The notes: generated by a model from the sequence alone, not told the origin. A stretch of 62,000 bases of DNA from Glandiceps talaboti (GCF_964340395.1 NC_135570.1:16095322-16157321); one strand, 5' to 3'. Shown: positions 10,517 to 22,721, numbered from the stretch's first letter. Program-made: numbers and translations.

Positions 10517-11869
10517 CACTAAGTAAAAAAACGTATGATGAAGTGGTATAGATGTGTCTGATACATTTAAACCTTTTTATCATAGAAGGGATCAAAACTT
10601 TCTATTGAACAAGGTTGTATGTTATGGGGTACCAGGGTGGTTATACCAAAGAAGTTCCAAACCAAACTGTTGTATGAACTTCATTGGGAACATCCAGGGA
10701 TATGTGCCATGAAAGCACTTGATTGCCCATAGTCATGTATGGTGGTCCAATATTGATTCGGATATAGAAGCCAAAGTTAAGGCTTGTTCAGTCTGTCAAA
10801 AAGTGAGACAAAGCCCTGCTAAATTGCCTTTACACCCATGGGTATGGCCTACTAGATCTTTCCAGAGAGTTCACATAGATTTTTGTGAAGACAAGAAATT
10901 ATATTTTCTAGTTCTAGTTGCTGTCATTCAAAGTGGGTAGATATAAAGCCAATGAAGCATACAACAGCCGAGCATACAATATAGATGAGCTTCGACTGGT
11001 GTTTGCAGAACATGGCCTGCCTGAGCAATTAGTGTCTGACAATGGCCCACAATTCACATCTGATGAATTTGCGGAGTTCATGAAAAAGAATGGCATTCGT
11101 CACATTAAGGTAGCTCCACACCATTCAGCATCGAATGGTGCTGCAGAAAGAGGAGTTAGGTTAGTTAAAGAAGCCTTTACTAAACAAGTACTGGCAGGGA
11201 AAGCCTCTATGTCGTTGAAACATAGAATTGCTAGTTTCCTGTTAAGGTTACGTATAGAACTACACCTCATAGTACAACAGGGGTTAGCCCAGCCGAGCTG
11301 TTGTTTAATAGACAGCTTCGTACAAAGCCAAGTTTAGTTAAACTTAGTTTGTGTAGAAAGGTGGAGAAGAAACAAGAGGTACAGAAAAAGCAGTTTGATC
11401 ATCATAGAAAGCAAGAGAGATACATGGAAATTGGTGACATAGTGAGTGAAAAATCCTAGAGCCCAGTCTAAGGCTGACAAATGGTTGCAAGGATCAGTTA
11501 CCGAAATCAGAGGCCCTCGCAATTATATTGTAAAGATAGGGTCCATTGAAAAATTGGTGAATGCTGATCATTTGGTGAAAACGAGTGAGGAGAATCCATA
11601 ATTTGGTAAACTCAGAATTACCTAAATTGCTGGTGCCTCAGATAATTGATCCAGTTGTGCCAAACAATGGTACCAAACCAGCACAGAATATGTTAAACGA
11701 AAATCCTTGTGAAAATTCTAACATCGCAAAGTCTGTGGACAACTCTGGCAAGGTTAACCCAGTAAAACTAAGGAGTCTGTAACTCCTAAAAAAGGAAACC
11801 AATGTAGTCTCCCAACCCGTTTGAAAATCAAGTAGAGTCAGAAAACCAGTTCAAAAATTGGACTTGTAG
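10517..11869 (+). pseudogene. Ty3/Gypsy-type retrotransposon integrase, multiply frameshifted
   Basis: Decayed 3' half of a pol gene. Order: a conserved lead-in (EQGCMLWGTRVVIP), a His-His-Cys-Cys zinc-binding domain (HWEHPGIC..., KACSVCQ, about 10,660-10,800), then the integrase core. Of the D-D-E triad, the first Asp (HIDF, near 10,877), the second (SDNGPQFTS, near 11,038) and the Glu (NGAAERGVR, near 11,146) are all present. At least three frameshifts (about 10,712, 10,930 and 11,245) and in-frame stops separate the pieces. The C-terminal tail ends in RKPVQKLDL at 11,869. The reverse transcriptase, protease and any LTRs are not visible. The domain layout matches the K02A2.6-like group of Gypsy elements, from memory of the family. 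Confidence 0.85.
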
Positions 11870-12254
11870 TAGAACATAGTTTTCATGTTATTACTTGGAT
11901 AGTAAATATAGTGTTTTGTACCAACATCTTTAGTGACAATATTTTTCTTTCGCATAGTTAAGCATTGTAATACAGTATATGCGAATATGCACGGCGCATG
12001 CATAAATAAATTACCCTATCCCATTGTGGTGTTTCAATCGTATGCCATGTCTCCGTGTCAATCCTTTCAAGAAGTACTTATATATTACAATGTCCTTCAT
12101 ACTTCCATGCAAAACTTGCAAAAAACCTGATCCATGTCTGTGAATGAACAAAATGATGCCCCCCCCCCCCCCCTTTTTTTTTGAATTGATTCCTTTGGTC
12201 TTGCTGGCCATTTTCCACAGGCTAGTGATCCGACTGTACTCAATGCAATGCTGA
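11870..12254. other. No gene; C15-T9 junction
   Basis: No recognisable coding sequence. A C15 run (12,159-12,173) passes directly into T9. Confidence 0.5.
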
Positions 12255-12693
12255 ATAGCAGACACTACTTTGCAACAATGGATACAGTCTGGGGAAATGT
12301 CTGGTGATGACATCATTCACTACCTGTATCACACTGTCAACATAGGGGATTATGCTCAAACATTTACTTTAGCATCAGTGTTGACATATGATAATCAATA
12401 CCAGTCAAAAACAAATGGTGGGAAAACTGAAATGGGGATGTCGATTTACATCTGCCCCTTTTTACTCATAACATCGTCAAATGTCGACAACAGCAGCAGT
12501 TCAAGCATCAGCTGAAACCAAAGCAGACTATTTAAAATCAGCAACAGCGGGTAAAGACATTTGCTTTGAATTTCAAAATCCAACAGGGTGCAACAGACCA
12601 ACTTGTCGCTATGTGTGTATCGAAAAAGGATGTGGTAGAGATCACCCCCAATTTCGCCACCGCGAAGTTACAAGTATGACACCCAGTCCATAG
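12255..12693 (+). pseudogene. Gag-like fragment with Cys/His zinc-finger motif
   Basis: The frame at 12,481-12,693 (70 codons) contains CFEFQNPTGC, NRPTCRY and GCGRDHPQFRH. The spacing C-x8-C-x5-C with downstream C..H is like the single finger near the end of gag-like proteins of several retroelements. Upstream, in another frame (12,270-12,480), the text includes LASVLTYDNQYQ, which I associate with the same class of proteins. The two parts are offset by a frameshift. No polymerase follows. Confidence 0.4.
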
Positions 12694-12905
12694 GTTATGT
12701 GTGCTAGCCCACTGACAAAATGTTTAGGTGTGTGGGAATGAGAACTTTGCAACCATAGAGACAGTGACTTCATTTTGACAGGACTCACAGATGGATACAA
12801 TATAATTGAACAAGGCTGCTCATTAGCAGTTGTTGACAGATACAGCTATCCATCAAATAAATAGTATGGTTCAATAGTGTATGAAAGTAGGTCAGCTGTT
12901 CCTGC

Positions 12906-12908
<3 letters not shown>

Positions 12909-12937
<29 letters not shown>
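12909..12937 (+). repeat. C29 homopolymer
   Basis: Twenty-nine consecutive C, the longest homopolymer in the window. Confidence 0.95.
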
Positions 12938-13029
12938 ACTTATGTCACATGTAATCCCGGCATTTACTTGCCCAGCTTTTCCAGAGGGGTGTAATTGTAT
13001 ACAGCATTGAATGGCTTTTCTAAAGAGTT

Positions 13030-13185
13030 GTTATAGCCCCCGACATGTCGGTTTTGGAGAAAATGAAAATAAAAAAGTTGATGGACAGATGCATAAAACG
13101 GACACCGGCGGAGAATCAACCTCTAAACCTAAAGCTCTGTGCAGCTGTCGCTTACAGCGGAGCCAAAAAACAATCTAATATTTTC
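13030..13185 (+). repeat. Dispersed repeat, short copy
   Basis: TTTGGAGAAAATGAAAATA, AAGTT.GATGGACA and, at the end, CGCTTACAGCGGAGC correspond in order to 49,305-49,435 (TTTCGGAGAAAATAATGAAA, then CGCTGACAGCGGAAC). Old dispersed element of unknown type. Confidence 0.55.
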
Positions 13186-15145
13186 CTAGACACGTACCAT
13201 CACAACTGTCCCAGATCTGTCCCACTGATATGCCAATGAAAAGTACTTCCATAAGGGGCTTTGTGAAAGGGCCTGAAGTTCCATTGTTTCACTCAATTTC
13301 TCAAATAAGAGATTTTTCATTACCATAAAAACTGTTTTTTCTTTATTATTATGGCAAAATAAACACAATAACTTAAAGCTAAAATATTCACACTTTAATG
13401 TTTCCTCTCAGAGTGTCATAAAGATGAAAACCTATACAACCTTTGGAAAGTAAGACTTTTGAAAATCTCAAGTACAGAATTAGATTTACCCATTTTGTCA
13501 ACATGTACTTCAGTGAACAAATGACAACACAGATAAATAGGTAACTGAATCTCAGAATAATTATTCCCCGAGTGGCTATTGACTATATGTACTTCCAAAT
13601 CATACCACAAACACGTCGACTGGCCAGTCTTTCCATTTATTCATACAAACATACCACTTGATTATACATTACTTAGTGTACATGCAGGCCCCCACTAATT
13701 TCAATAACTAAAGTACATTCATCAATAGAACTCTCAGGTTAATATAGATTCCTAGGACTTTTGAACAGGATCACATATGAAAAGAATAAAACCATTTTAT
13801 AATGTTGACAAAGGTAAATCTGATTCTGAATCATAGATATTCATTATAAGTTCCTATCCAAATAAAATCAATGTAAATCCAAAATAAATACCAAATCCTG
13901 ATTGATACACAGCCACTTTAAGTATCCTCATATAACATGAACTTGACACTTGAATGTTGTCTAGTAACAATATCAGTGTGACAGATCCATGATTAAAATT
14001 TAAATGGAATCTTTAACTCCAGACTAAATTGAGTAATATTGGTCAATTCTGTGTTCAGTCTGGTTAATGTTAAAGTGACCATAAAATGCTGTTAATAACT
14101 TTAGCTTTATTGTGTGTTTATTTTAGCCTAAGAACAAAAGGAAACTTTTTTTATGATGATGAAAAATAACCCTGACATTAGAAATTGAGTGAAAAAAGTG
14201 TTACTCCTGGCCTTGCCCAGGAATGTTTTTGATTGATATGAAAATGGGGATAGATTTATCTTATTATATAAATCTTATTGTATATACTTTCTAGCTTTAT
14301 GTGGTGAGTGTCATGTATGAACAAAAAAAAATCTGACTGGAGAATAGTCCTGACCCAGAAACACTTAACATGCTGTAAAACTTTTGAAACTCGTGTATTA
14401 TCAGATTTCACTACCTTTGGGTGAACTTGTCATCACCTAGTTGAAATTGACAGGTCGGCGACTATCCCACGCACTATCCCAAGGATTTGATAGCCATGAC
14501 ATCTGGAGAATATATGCAACTGCCATATTTTGTATCCAGGGTCATTATAATAACAATTGTCAACTGCAAGGACAGCACAAGACAGATGTGTATTGCCAGG
14601 TCAGGCATGGCTTTGATGAACTATTAGCCAATGGCTTCAATGACTGGGTATGTCATCAGACACACTAACTAATGGAGGCTGAGTTTTGGGCTATGAATGA
14701 CATGCTGTATGCGCACATGTTTTCTGATGTAAACGGTTGGAAGTGTTAGTTCTATAGTAAGGTTGGGAGCAGAGCCAGGAGCAGAGTAGACAACATGGTA
14801 GACTAGAGCTTGAGCTTAAGCTAGGGGGCAAGGTGGACGAGGGGATGAGAGGAAAGGAGAGCGGAGAACAGCAAGGTGAGCGACGGGAAGCAAACCAAAC
14901 TGAACAGTGGGAGCAGTCTGAGCCCAGTTGGTTCAAGTGCACAAGTAACAGACAGTGGTAGTAGTATTGGGCATCTGGAGATAGTTCTATGGAGTGTGGA
15001 ATCTTCAGTCGGAGCCAGCTCTACTAATTGTTGTGTGACTGTCATCGCTTCTTTGTGTGTACACCCGCGTTCGGACACTAAGTTTATTTGCTCAATAACA
15101 GTACGGTCAGATAAGTACAAGTAGTAATTTTGCCGGCATATATAT
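13186..15145. other. No gene recognised
   Basis: No frame with recognisable motifs. Opposite-strand frames of 80-100 codons overlap at 14,690-15,124 in a purine-rich tract (GAGGGGATGAGAGGAAAGG), which keeps frames open by composition. I found no acceptor/donor pair that would make this an exon. Confidence 0.35.
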
Positions 15146-15149
15146 TGTA

Positions 15150-15425
15150 TAATAATCTTTTATCTATACTGGATAGTTCTTTAAGCATATAAACACTAGT
15201 CTTCCAAGAAGTCCAGTGAGGGCCATCCCTCATGGGTTCAGTGTTAATGCAGGAGGAAACCGGAGTACCCGGGGAAAACCTGCGTTGTTCGGTAGAGTCA
15301 AACTGAACGACACTCTTCTTACTTACAGCGTGGTAAATTTAATCAAACCCTGAATGGGGTTCGAACCCCGACTGCAGTGGTAAGAGGCAAGTGGTTTAAC
15401 CACTTGGCCACCGACAACCCTAATA
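15150..15425 (-). mobile_element. tRNA-derived SINE, near full length
   Basis: Read on the minus strand, the element starts at about 15,420 with a tRNA-like head. Box A is TGGCCAAGTGGTTAA (15,396-15,410) and box B is GGGGTTCGAACCCC (15,356-15,369). A central part follows with TACTCCGGTTTCCTCC, a string I know from conserved central domains of widespread animal SINEs. The 3' part contains TTAAAGAACTATCCAGTATA. Related copies occur at 32,992-33,153 (minus) and 37,188-37,285 (plus, 3' end only). Confidence 0.85.
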
Positions 15426-15429
15426 TTGT

Positions 15430-17189
15430 TTGAATGTTTATATAGTCTTTTTATATAGTTAATTAAAGTTGATAATTAATCATATTTCTGTGTGTCCTGG
15501 AGTTCATTACAGCAAGCCATCACCACAGATCACATTAAGGGTTCTGTCCCCCGACTTACCCACAGTTTGTCACATTTTAGCCTGCAAAACTCAGGCACGG
15601 GAATATTCCCAAAATTCCAGATATTGTCTATTCATTCACAAAAGTGGTGAAAGACGATTTCTCTACAATGTTAATGCAAATACCCTTAGATGGCCCTGCT
15701 GTTCTTCTGTTTGAGCCAGCCCAAGCAACTGAACACTGGTTGACAAAAGGACAGAGGTCAAGACGACCAACACTGATGGACAATTACGTGTAAATGTAAT
15801 GAACTATCAGTAACTATCAGAGAATGGTAATCATGAAATACTGTGGGCAAGTAGGTTTGCCCTTATGACAATTGTAGTTCACTTGCCTTATGGACAAGTA
15901 GTCAGTAAAGTTAATTTTGAGTCCCGCCATTATAATATTAATCATGACCTATGTACATATGGAAAGATAGACTTCTAGAACACATTGTTATATATATGCT
16001 TGGGGATAATAATACCTGTGACTATTAGCCAAAATGTGGATAAACATTCAAAATGGACACATATATGACTAGCAACAAAAACCATTACCCATAGCAACAG
16101 TCAAAATAATGGCATTTTCTTGAAAACAGTCACCAATCTGACTTGGCAAGCCAGCAAAGTTGAAATTGTCTAGTACTTAGTGCAAGCAGAAGAGTTAATA
16201 GTCAACTAAATTGAATACACAATAAAATATTTGAAATACAAAAATATGCATATTGAAGTAATTTACAGGAAATGTCAATCTACTTTTACTAAAGTTGTCT
16301 GTAAGATGTAGCAAATGATCATGACTCTAAATAAGCTTTAGTGTTCTTTCTGATGACTTGAGTGTCATACAATGCTAATTCTCATTTAGCTGTTCTAACA
16401 TATATACTTAGGCACATGTACGTATTGACGGTATATTTATGCATATGTCAGATGATTCAATATCTATTTAATATTACAATCACCTTTCATTCTTTGAAAG
16501 AAACAAACTAATATTTGAAAATAGTTTAAACTATATTGGGTGACCTATGACCAAAATTTGTCCCGATTGTTACACAAACTTAGACATCACTACATATTGA
16601 AAATATAAGCTCCCACATCGGAAGTACGCCTGTTAGAAGGAATGATATAATACATAGTATTGAGAATTTCAGGTGGGAAGTTCCCTCAGAGTTGCCGATG
16701 AGAATATCTCATGTCTAATATCTCAGAAAGCTTTTATGGAAGGACAACATCCTGAAATATCAAGATTGAGCATTGGTGGCCTATTTACACTGTACATGTA
16801 AGCTTTAAGGTGATACTAATCATGAGTTTATGGACTTCCACTTGTAAAGCATGTGACGTGTATTCTGAAAATGATAAAGTTGGTCTCAGCATGGGAGTAT
16901 CAGTTTTAGAATCAGATTTACAATGGAGGACAATATAAAGCTACATAAAATCAGATTTACAATGGAGGACAATATAAAGCTAGTAACATAAAATCACAAT
17001 GTGAATCTGAGTCTTAATTGTAAGTGTAATGGACTGATCTGCACTGCAGTCTTTAATGCCAAGGTATTTTTTCAGTGCTTGACTACACACAGAAAGTAAA
17101 GACATCCTTGGTGTTGTTATTTCAATCAGTAATTTAAACCTGTTTTTAACTTGTTTTCCTACCATAAAAAGGGGACATGAGAAAAAGAA
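15430..17189. other. No gene; one 38-bp direct repeat
   Basis: No recognised coding sequence. ATCAGATTTACAATGGAGGA and the next 15 bases occur twice in tandem at 16,911-16,983. Confidence 0.4.
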
Positions 17190-17345
17190 TCCCACATACT
17201 GGTACCAATGGGCAGAGATAAAATATCTCACACTCATTGGGTTATTTTTGACCAAAGTTCCCCAACTCGTGTGAGATATTCCATCTCAGCCCATTGGGGG
17301 TGTGGGATATTCCATCTCAGCCCATTGGGGGTGTGGGATATTCTA
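17190..17345. repeat. Inverted repeat with duplicated right arm
   Basis: The left arm (about 17,190-17,234, with ATGGGCAGAGATAAAATATC) pairs with the right arm (17,268-17,310, with GATATTCCATCTCAGCCCAT). A 32-bp part of the right arm is then repeated in tandem. Possibly a remnant foldback element. Confidence 0.6.
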
Positions 17346-17359
17346 TTATTTTCTTTTGT

Positions 17360-17589
17360 CAGTATTTGTAAGAACTCTGAGATAGGGATAACTGTTCTCC
17401 TCTGTCAGTATTTGTAAGAACTCTGAGATAGGGATAACTGTTCTCCTCTGTCAGTATTTGTAAGAACTCTGAGATAGGGATAACTGTTCTCCTCTGTCAG
17501 TATTTGTAAGAACTCTGAGATAGGGATAACTGTTCTCCTCTGTCAGTATTTGTAAGAACTCTGAGATAGGGATAACTGTTCTCCTCTGT
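17360..17589 (+). repeat. 46-bp tandem repeat, 5 copies
   Basis: Five essentially identical head-to-tail copies beginning CAGTATTTGTAAGAACTCTG, followed by a diverged partial copy. Confidence 0.95.
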
Positions 17590-18054
17590 CAGAATTTGTT
17601 CTGAAATGGTATCATTATCTGAGCTACTAGCTGTCACTGTTTTGATCTCACTACTGTCAGAATTACTTAGGTTTATTCTTATGCTGAAAATGTGTTTGTT
17701 TGGTCAAAAATCTATCATTTCAGATTACTGAACATATTGAGCTGAAATTTATTGGGTATACCTCTCGGGCGAAGTGGATGAATTGAATTCACAACATGAT
17801 GATCCCATTGGCAATGTACACAAATTAGGTTTAAAACCCCCAATATAGGTCAAAAACTTGATATCATGACCACTGTACCCCAACACTTCAGAATCGGTAC
17901 ATCAAATCAGAATACAGCAAATCTGTGGCAGTTGAAGTCAAGCAATAGTTGACAAACTTGTACTTTTCTTCCCATATGTTATGGTATTAACATTAGATAA
18001 GACTGTATTTTATAGCTTGAGATATTGATGATAGTAGATTGACCACCAACAGGT
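17590..18054. other. No gene recognised
   Basis: Contains short matches to the TTTGACCAAAA dispersed family (near 17,690-17,830) but nothing coding. Confidence 0.4.
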
Positions 18055-18845
18055 TAAATTAAAGCTGCAAGCAGTGTTTGCGGGACCCAAGTGGTTTGCA
18101 CAGCAGGCAATGATGTGCTGTATGGAGGTTGGAGTAGTCTTCCTTCTACACACCAAATTGTAAAGTTATCTATAGACTAGCTTCAGAGAAGAACATTTTT
18201 AAAATTAAAAATGATTTGGAGGAAAATCCAACATGGTCGCCACTTGATTTCCTAAATTTATGATTGCCTTGAAACTACGCTTTGAAATTTTTTCTCATTT
18301 TCAAACTTTACAGTTGTCAAATAGTTGTATTGTATTTACTTGTTTACAAAACATATTTTGAATATCTCAAGGAGGAAATGACTTACTAAATTATTTTCTG
18401 AATGGGAAATGATAAAAAAGCATGATTCACTTCTCAATTAGTTTTGAATTAAGTTTTCCTTTAAATTTTACTTTGAAAACTTATTTACTTATCTTTTAAC
18501 AAAAAATCTACATTTGTGAATGTTTAGTTATTTGCCTGTTTTTTTATTTGTAATATACATGTACAACACCATTTGACTGTTTTTATAGGTGTGACAAAGC
18601 CACTAGGCATCTTTACATACAATTTTTCATGTTTTCTTTGCACTGGCCGAACCATCATCTTGTCTTTGCAAATATGATGGCATGTGACTCTTGCTAAGGG
18701 CTTGGCCTAGAGCAAGTTTTGTTAATGTATTTTAAACAAAATCTGCTCCTCAAGAAATATCCCTTTAAAATTTCAGCCTAAATCACAGTAGGTCCCTCGA
18801 TTTTTGAGATGTACCTTTTTGAAGGAAATTGAGATTTTCACATCA
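18055..18845 (+). repeat. Left part of a dispersed repeat, split by a transposon
   Basis: From 18,655 on it matches 25,400-25,590 and 28,060-28,245 (TTGCTAAGGGCTTGG, AATCTGCTCCTCAA, TCAGCCTAAATCACAGTAGG). The match stops at 18,845 and resumes at 20,255. The two flanks join into the continuous sequence seen in the two intact copies, so an element has inserted here. Confidence 0.8.
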
Positions 18846-20254
18846 AATCAAGGGCATGAGACAACAATACTGGTGTCTATAACAATATTGAATAACATGA
18901 ATAAAGACAATATCAAAAGAATCCATCAAGTTCTTGTTTATAATTATTTCAGTATCTTGGATCGATGATTATTACTCTACTTATAATTATACACAGAGAA
19001 ATACATTAATTAACTCGATCTAATCACACTGGAATATAAATAGAATATACAGGATGCTGTGCTGTGGACTGCTGTGGCATGTACTGATTGAATAGTGCCC
19101 CAACGGTCATAGAATTTACATCTGTCTTGTCACTCGATCACAAGCTCGAATGATTAGAAGCTTAAATGTCCATGAAAGTACTGGAATTTGAAAATTCAAC
19201 CTCCATGAACTCGGCATTTGCTCAATTTGCTAAAAAGAAGGGGTAGGACACTTTGGCACTCTTTTTCATCGTATGCGTGTGACACGTACCACATCACCCT
19301 CGTTCACGGACGCTTTCTGTTTTGGTTAAACTTACGAGTATTTGTTTAAACAGCCAAAAGATGCTGTTACATTTTCTCCTTTATTCAAAGTGTATATTTT
19401 GAAGACAAACAGATACGACTACTAATGTTCATTGGATATTTTCATGTAATTTTATGAATAGAATGTAATCGACTGCGTTCAAGCCTACCACAACTCTTCG
19501 GCACCAGATATTGATTAAAGTAAAATATTATCAATTGTATTTTTCTTTAATTCCCTCGCAAAAGACACGAGTCGGAGCTTCAATTCAAATAATATGCTGT
19601 TTCGGCATTCTGTTTTAATGTCCCACAAACTCCACAATGTACTGTAACATGCGAAATATATATCTCACCACAAGAGGGCAGCAGGTGGTATCAAGCTTTG
19701 AGAGAAAATTGATGGGTCACATGTTCGATTTGAAGCGTCCTGATTGATTTATTCGATGCCGTGTCCTACCCCACTGTATTACTAGTTTAAGCAAGGGATG
19801 CATTTGAGCTTGAGCACAGCAAGCTCAGCTGTCGTGAGTGTACAAAGCATCAATTTTGGACCATGATTGTGTTCCATTCATGTTGGTAACAGATAAAGCA
19901 TTCCGTAAACTTTCTTTTTCTTTATTCTTTTTTGGAGTCTGCCATATTTTATATAAACTTTTTCTGTGATTATTAAAAATGTTTCATTTTTTTAAGAGAC
20001 CAGAAAGTGTACCAATACATGCATACCGGAGTACATATAATATTAATTTTTAATTATTCCATTTCTGGCATTATACCCAAAGTAACAAATATGTGTAGAT
20101 GTGTATAATGAGTTTATTAAAATATACTATAAATAAAAAAGTAAGTAAGTAAATGTGATTCATAGCTAAATTGGGCCTTTATATCATAATTATAAAGACT
20201 GTCATCATTTTCATTTTTGGATTTCACCAGAATTGTTGTCTCATGCCCCTGATT
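18846..20254. mobile_element. 1.4-kb non-autonomous TIR transposon
   Basis: Bounded by 29-bp terminal inverted repeats with two mismatches: 18,846-18,874 begins AATCAAGGGCATGAGACAAC and the complement of 20,226-20,254 begins AATCAGGGGCATGAGACAAC. It interrupts a dispersed repeat that is continuous elsewhere. A clean target duplication cannot be read because the flank has drifted. No long open frame is present, so it is likely a deletion derivative or MITE-like element. Superfamily unknown. Confidence 0.75.
19668..19683 (+). promoter_or_regulatory. CTCF-like motif inside the TIR element
   Basis: CCACAAGAGGGCAGCA agrees with the bilaterian CTCF core (CCASYAGRKGGCRS) at all but one position. 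This is a sequence match only; one motif in 62 kb can arise by chance. Confidence 0.35.
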
Positions 20255-21420
20255 GAATTTGCATATCCTGATTAGACCATCATTGGAGCCAAAACACAGC
20301 CCTTTAGTGAGATCATTGGATTTCACACACGGATACACAGAAAGACACACAACCAGGCATGGTAGCCCAGCAACAATTACACTAGCCATGGCAATGAGGA
20401 AAAAACTACAACAAGGATGCATAATTTACCCCCATAGCTGTAATAACCCTGACAGTGTCTGCACAGGAGTCCCAACTAACACATATTTTGGAGTAAGTGC
20501 AGCTAAGCTTACATACTCAATGAGATCTCACAGGTATACCACAATTACACCACTGAAGCAGAGAAAGTACCCACCCATCCAACCCACATGCACCTATCCA
20601 TCCCTCAACACCCTCCTAACCACACCCACACCTATGCACACACACTCAAACACACAACCATATTCAACCAAACATAACTCTATTCCTGACATTATTCTAT
20701 AACTACCATTATTCTATCCTAACATATAACTCTATATCCAACATAATTCTATTCCCAACATAATTCTATATAATTCTATATCTAACTTAATTTTATTCCC
20801 AACTTAATTCCATATCTAACATAATTCTATTCCCAACTTAATTCTATATTCTATATCTAACATAATTCTACATCTAACATAATATCTATATAATTCTATA
20901 CTTAACATAATTATATATCTAACATAATATCTAATTCTACACCTAAACATAATATCTATACAATTCTAACTAGCATACCTACAATCTTACCTACACCTAT
21001 CAACCCACCCCCACACACATACACACACACATATATATAATATACACATACAACAAGCACACACGTTCAACACATATACACACAACACACACATATATAC
21101 ACCACACACATACACATTCATACACACATTCATACATTCAACACATACATGCACAAACATACAAACATACATACAATATACACACATATACAATGTACAT
21201 ACACACACATACAACACATGCACAACATATTACACATACAACATATCTCACACACACATATACACACACATAAACTCACACATACACACACTGTATTCTC
21301 CCTAACATATGCATATCTATCATCCAACCAACCAAAATACCTAGTATACATGGACCTCTATGTACCTATACACCTATCAACCCACCTTTATGTATGTATG
21401 TATCAGACTGAGTATCTACA
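20255..21420 (+). repeat. Right part of the split repeat, running into CA-rich DNA
   Basis: Continues the dispersed repeat (GCATATCC, ACCAGGCATGGTAGCCCAGC, GGAAAAAACTACAACAAGGA). It then contains the arm with ACACATATTTTGGAGTAAGT and passes into TCTAACATAATTCTATA repeats and a long CA/TA-rich tract. It lacks the inverted right arm present in the copies at 25.7-27.3 and 28.4-29.8 kb. Confidence 0.75.
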
Positions 21421-21479
21421 TAACTGCCTAGAGATTTTGTCTAACAACTGCTAAGTTTGTATACATTATAAACACTTTA

Positions 21480-21640
21480 TTTGAAATTATCTACATTTCT
21501 TTCTATGTTTATGTTGTACTTTCAACCTTAGTATATTGTGTAATTAATAGTCTTTACTTAACATTTGAAGTGTAACTTCTTTGTAAATGGGCCAGAGGCC
21601 TTGAAATGCAAATAAACTGCTACTGTAACAGTAACTATAC
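21480..21640 (+). mobile_element. LINE 3' tail
   Basis: The segment ends TAAATGGGCCAGAGGCCTTG, then AAATGCAAATAAACTG, resembling the 3' untranslated end of CR1/L2-like LINEs. No coding part retained. Confidence 0.4.
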
Positions 21641-21866
21641 TATCACTGTTAGCCTATCTACATAGCTGCCTTTTGTCATACCTGTACATCATTGGCACAT
21701 CATAATATGAAATGGATTACACTAATCAATGGTAAATGAAATAAGTATAACAATATGAAATGGCTGTTCTTAATTGATATTTTAGCTAAAGTGAAATTAA
21801 ACTCATTGTTAGCCTATCTACATAGCTGCCTATTGTCATACCTACATTCTTGCACATCCTAATATA

Positions 21867-22428
21867 AGATATTAAAGATAAAACTTTATTTCAACCGTTT
21901 AGAGAATTTTACATTTCTAATTTGGTATTTAAAAGAAGTAAAGTTAATAATAATCTAAGTAAATAACTAAGTTATAAATATGAAAGTATAGAATAGTTCT
22001 AGTGTTTGTCTATTTACTACTATTCGGGTATATGGAAAGAGCAGTTATAATATCTTTATGTTTTGATTGTAGTATATATATAAATTGCTCTACTCCATCT
22101 AAATGTATAAAGTTTGGGTTTACAGTAGTAATAATATTAAACATTTTATCTCTTTGTTTTGTATATAATTTACAATGAATTAGATGATGTCTTTCATCTT
22201 CTATTTCTTTACAATGTGTACATAGTCTGTCTTCTACTGGTGTTTTTGGTTTTGTATATCTACCCTTCTCAATGGCAAGTTGATGGCAACTTAATCTAAA
22301 TTTGGCTATTGTTTTGATGTGTTGTTTATTGTTGATTACTTTAATGTATTCTTCTTGTTCCAGGGAATTTTTCAAGTTGTTGTATGTATGTAATTTAGAG
22401 TTTTCCCTTTTGTTATTTTAATGTGCTT
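21867..22428 (-). mobile_element. 5'-truncated LINE inserted in a tandem repeat
   Basis: About 560 bp, with its 3' end at the left (complement ends GAAATAAAGTTTTATCTTTA). It carries the coding fragment at 22,010-22,375. The insertion site is inferred from copy 1 of the surrounding duplication. Confidence 0.75.
22010..22375 (-). CDS. LINE C-terminal zinc-binding fragment
   Basis: 121 codons, uninterrupted. Pattern: FRLSCHQLAIEKGRY, then CTHC, then IEDERHHLIHC with Y..QR after it. This is the C-terminal Cys/His domain (C-x2-C ... H-x4-C) of many LINE polyproteins, with all four ligands present. It is equivalent to 7121-7555 but from a different family. It is a 5'-truncated insertion, so not a functional gene by itself. 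Confidence 0.7.
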   Translation of the reverse strand: MKNSLEQEEYIKVINNKQHIKTIAKFRLSCHQLAIEKGRYTKPKTPVEDRLCTHCKEIEDERHHLIHCKLYTKQRDKMFNIITTVNPNFIHLDGVEQFIYILQSKHKDIITALSIYPNSSK

Positions 22429-22721
22429 TGGATTACACTAATCAATAGTAAATGAAATAAGTATAACAATATGAAATAGCTGTTCTTAATTAATATTTTA
22501 GCTGAAGTGAAATTAAACTCAAACTGTTTTGTTTTCAAACTGCTCACAAATGGCAAAAAGTAGTGCAAGTATGCTGAGGTAGCATTTACAACTGTTTAGC
22601 AAATCTTATATATATAAAAATACATTTAGTCCTAATAAGTATCAACAAACACTAACCAGTATTAAGTGAATGATAAGCAGGCACACTTATACCGGCTAAC
22701 AGAAAAATTTTGTCAAGGTAA

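Larger units (their letters stand above)
21641..22525. repeat. ~165-bp tandem duplication interrupted by a LINE
   Basis: Copy 1 is at about 21,645-21,808. Copy 2 starts at 21,809, breaks off near 21,866 and resumes at about 22,429, ending near 22,515. Both share TTAGCCTATCTACATAGCTG and GGATTACACTAATCAAT. The material between is a LINE fragment on the minus strand. Confidence 0.8.

Noticed and set aside
14691-15124. Opposing frames in a purine-rich tract
   Set aside because: Composition (GA-rich) explains the open frames; no splice sites or homology.
15340-15420. A functional tRNA gene on the minus strand
   Set aside because: Box A and box B are present but no cloverleaf closes, and the segment continues into a SINE body repeated elsewhere.
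17360-17589. TAGGGATAAC in each 46-bp unit as a homing-endonuclease (I-SceI-like) site
   Set aside because: Only the first 10 of 18 bases match; the rest differs and no intron or endonuclease gene is nearby.
20987-21454. Cys/Val/Tyr-rich and His/Thr-rich frames on both strands
   Set aside because: They translate CA/TA microsatellites; the same occurs at 26.4, 29.0 and 36.2 kb.
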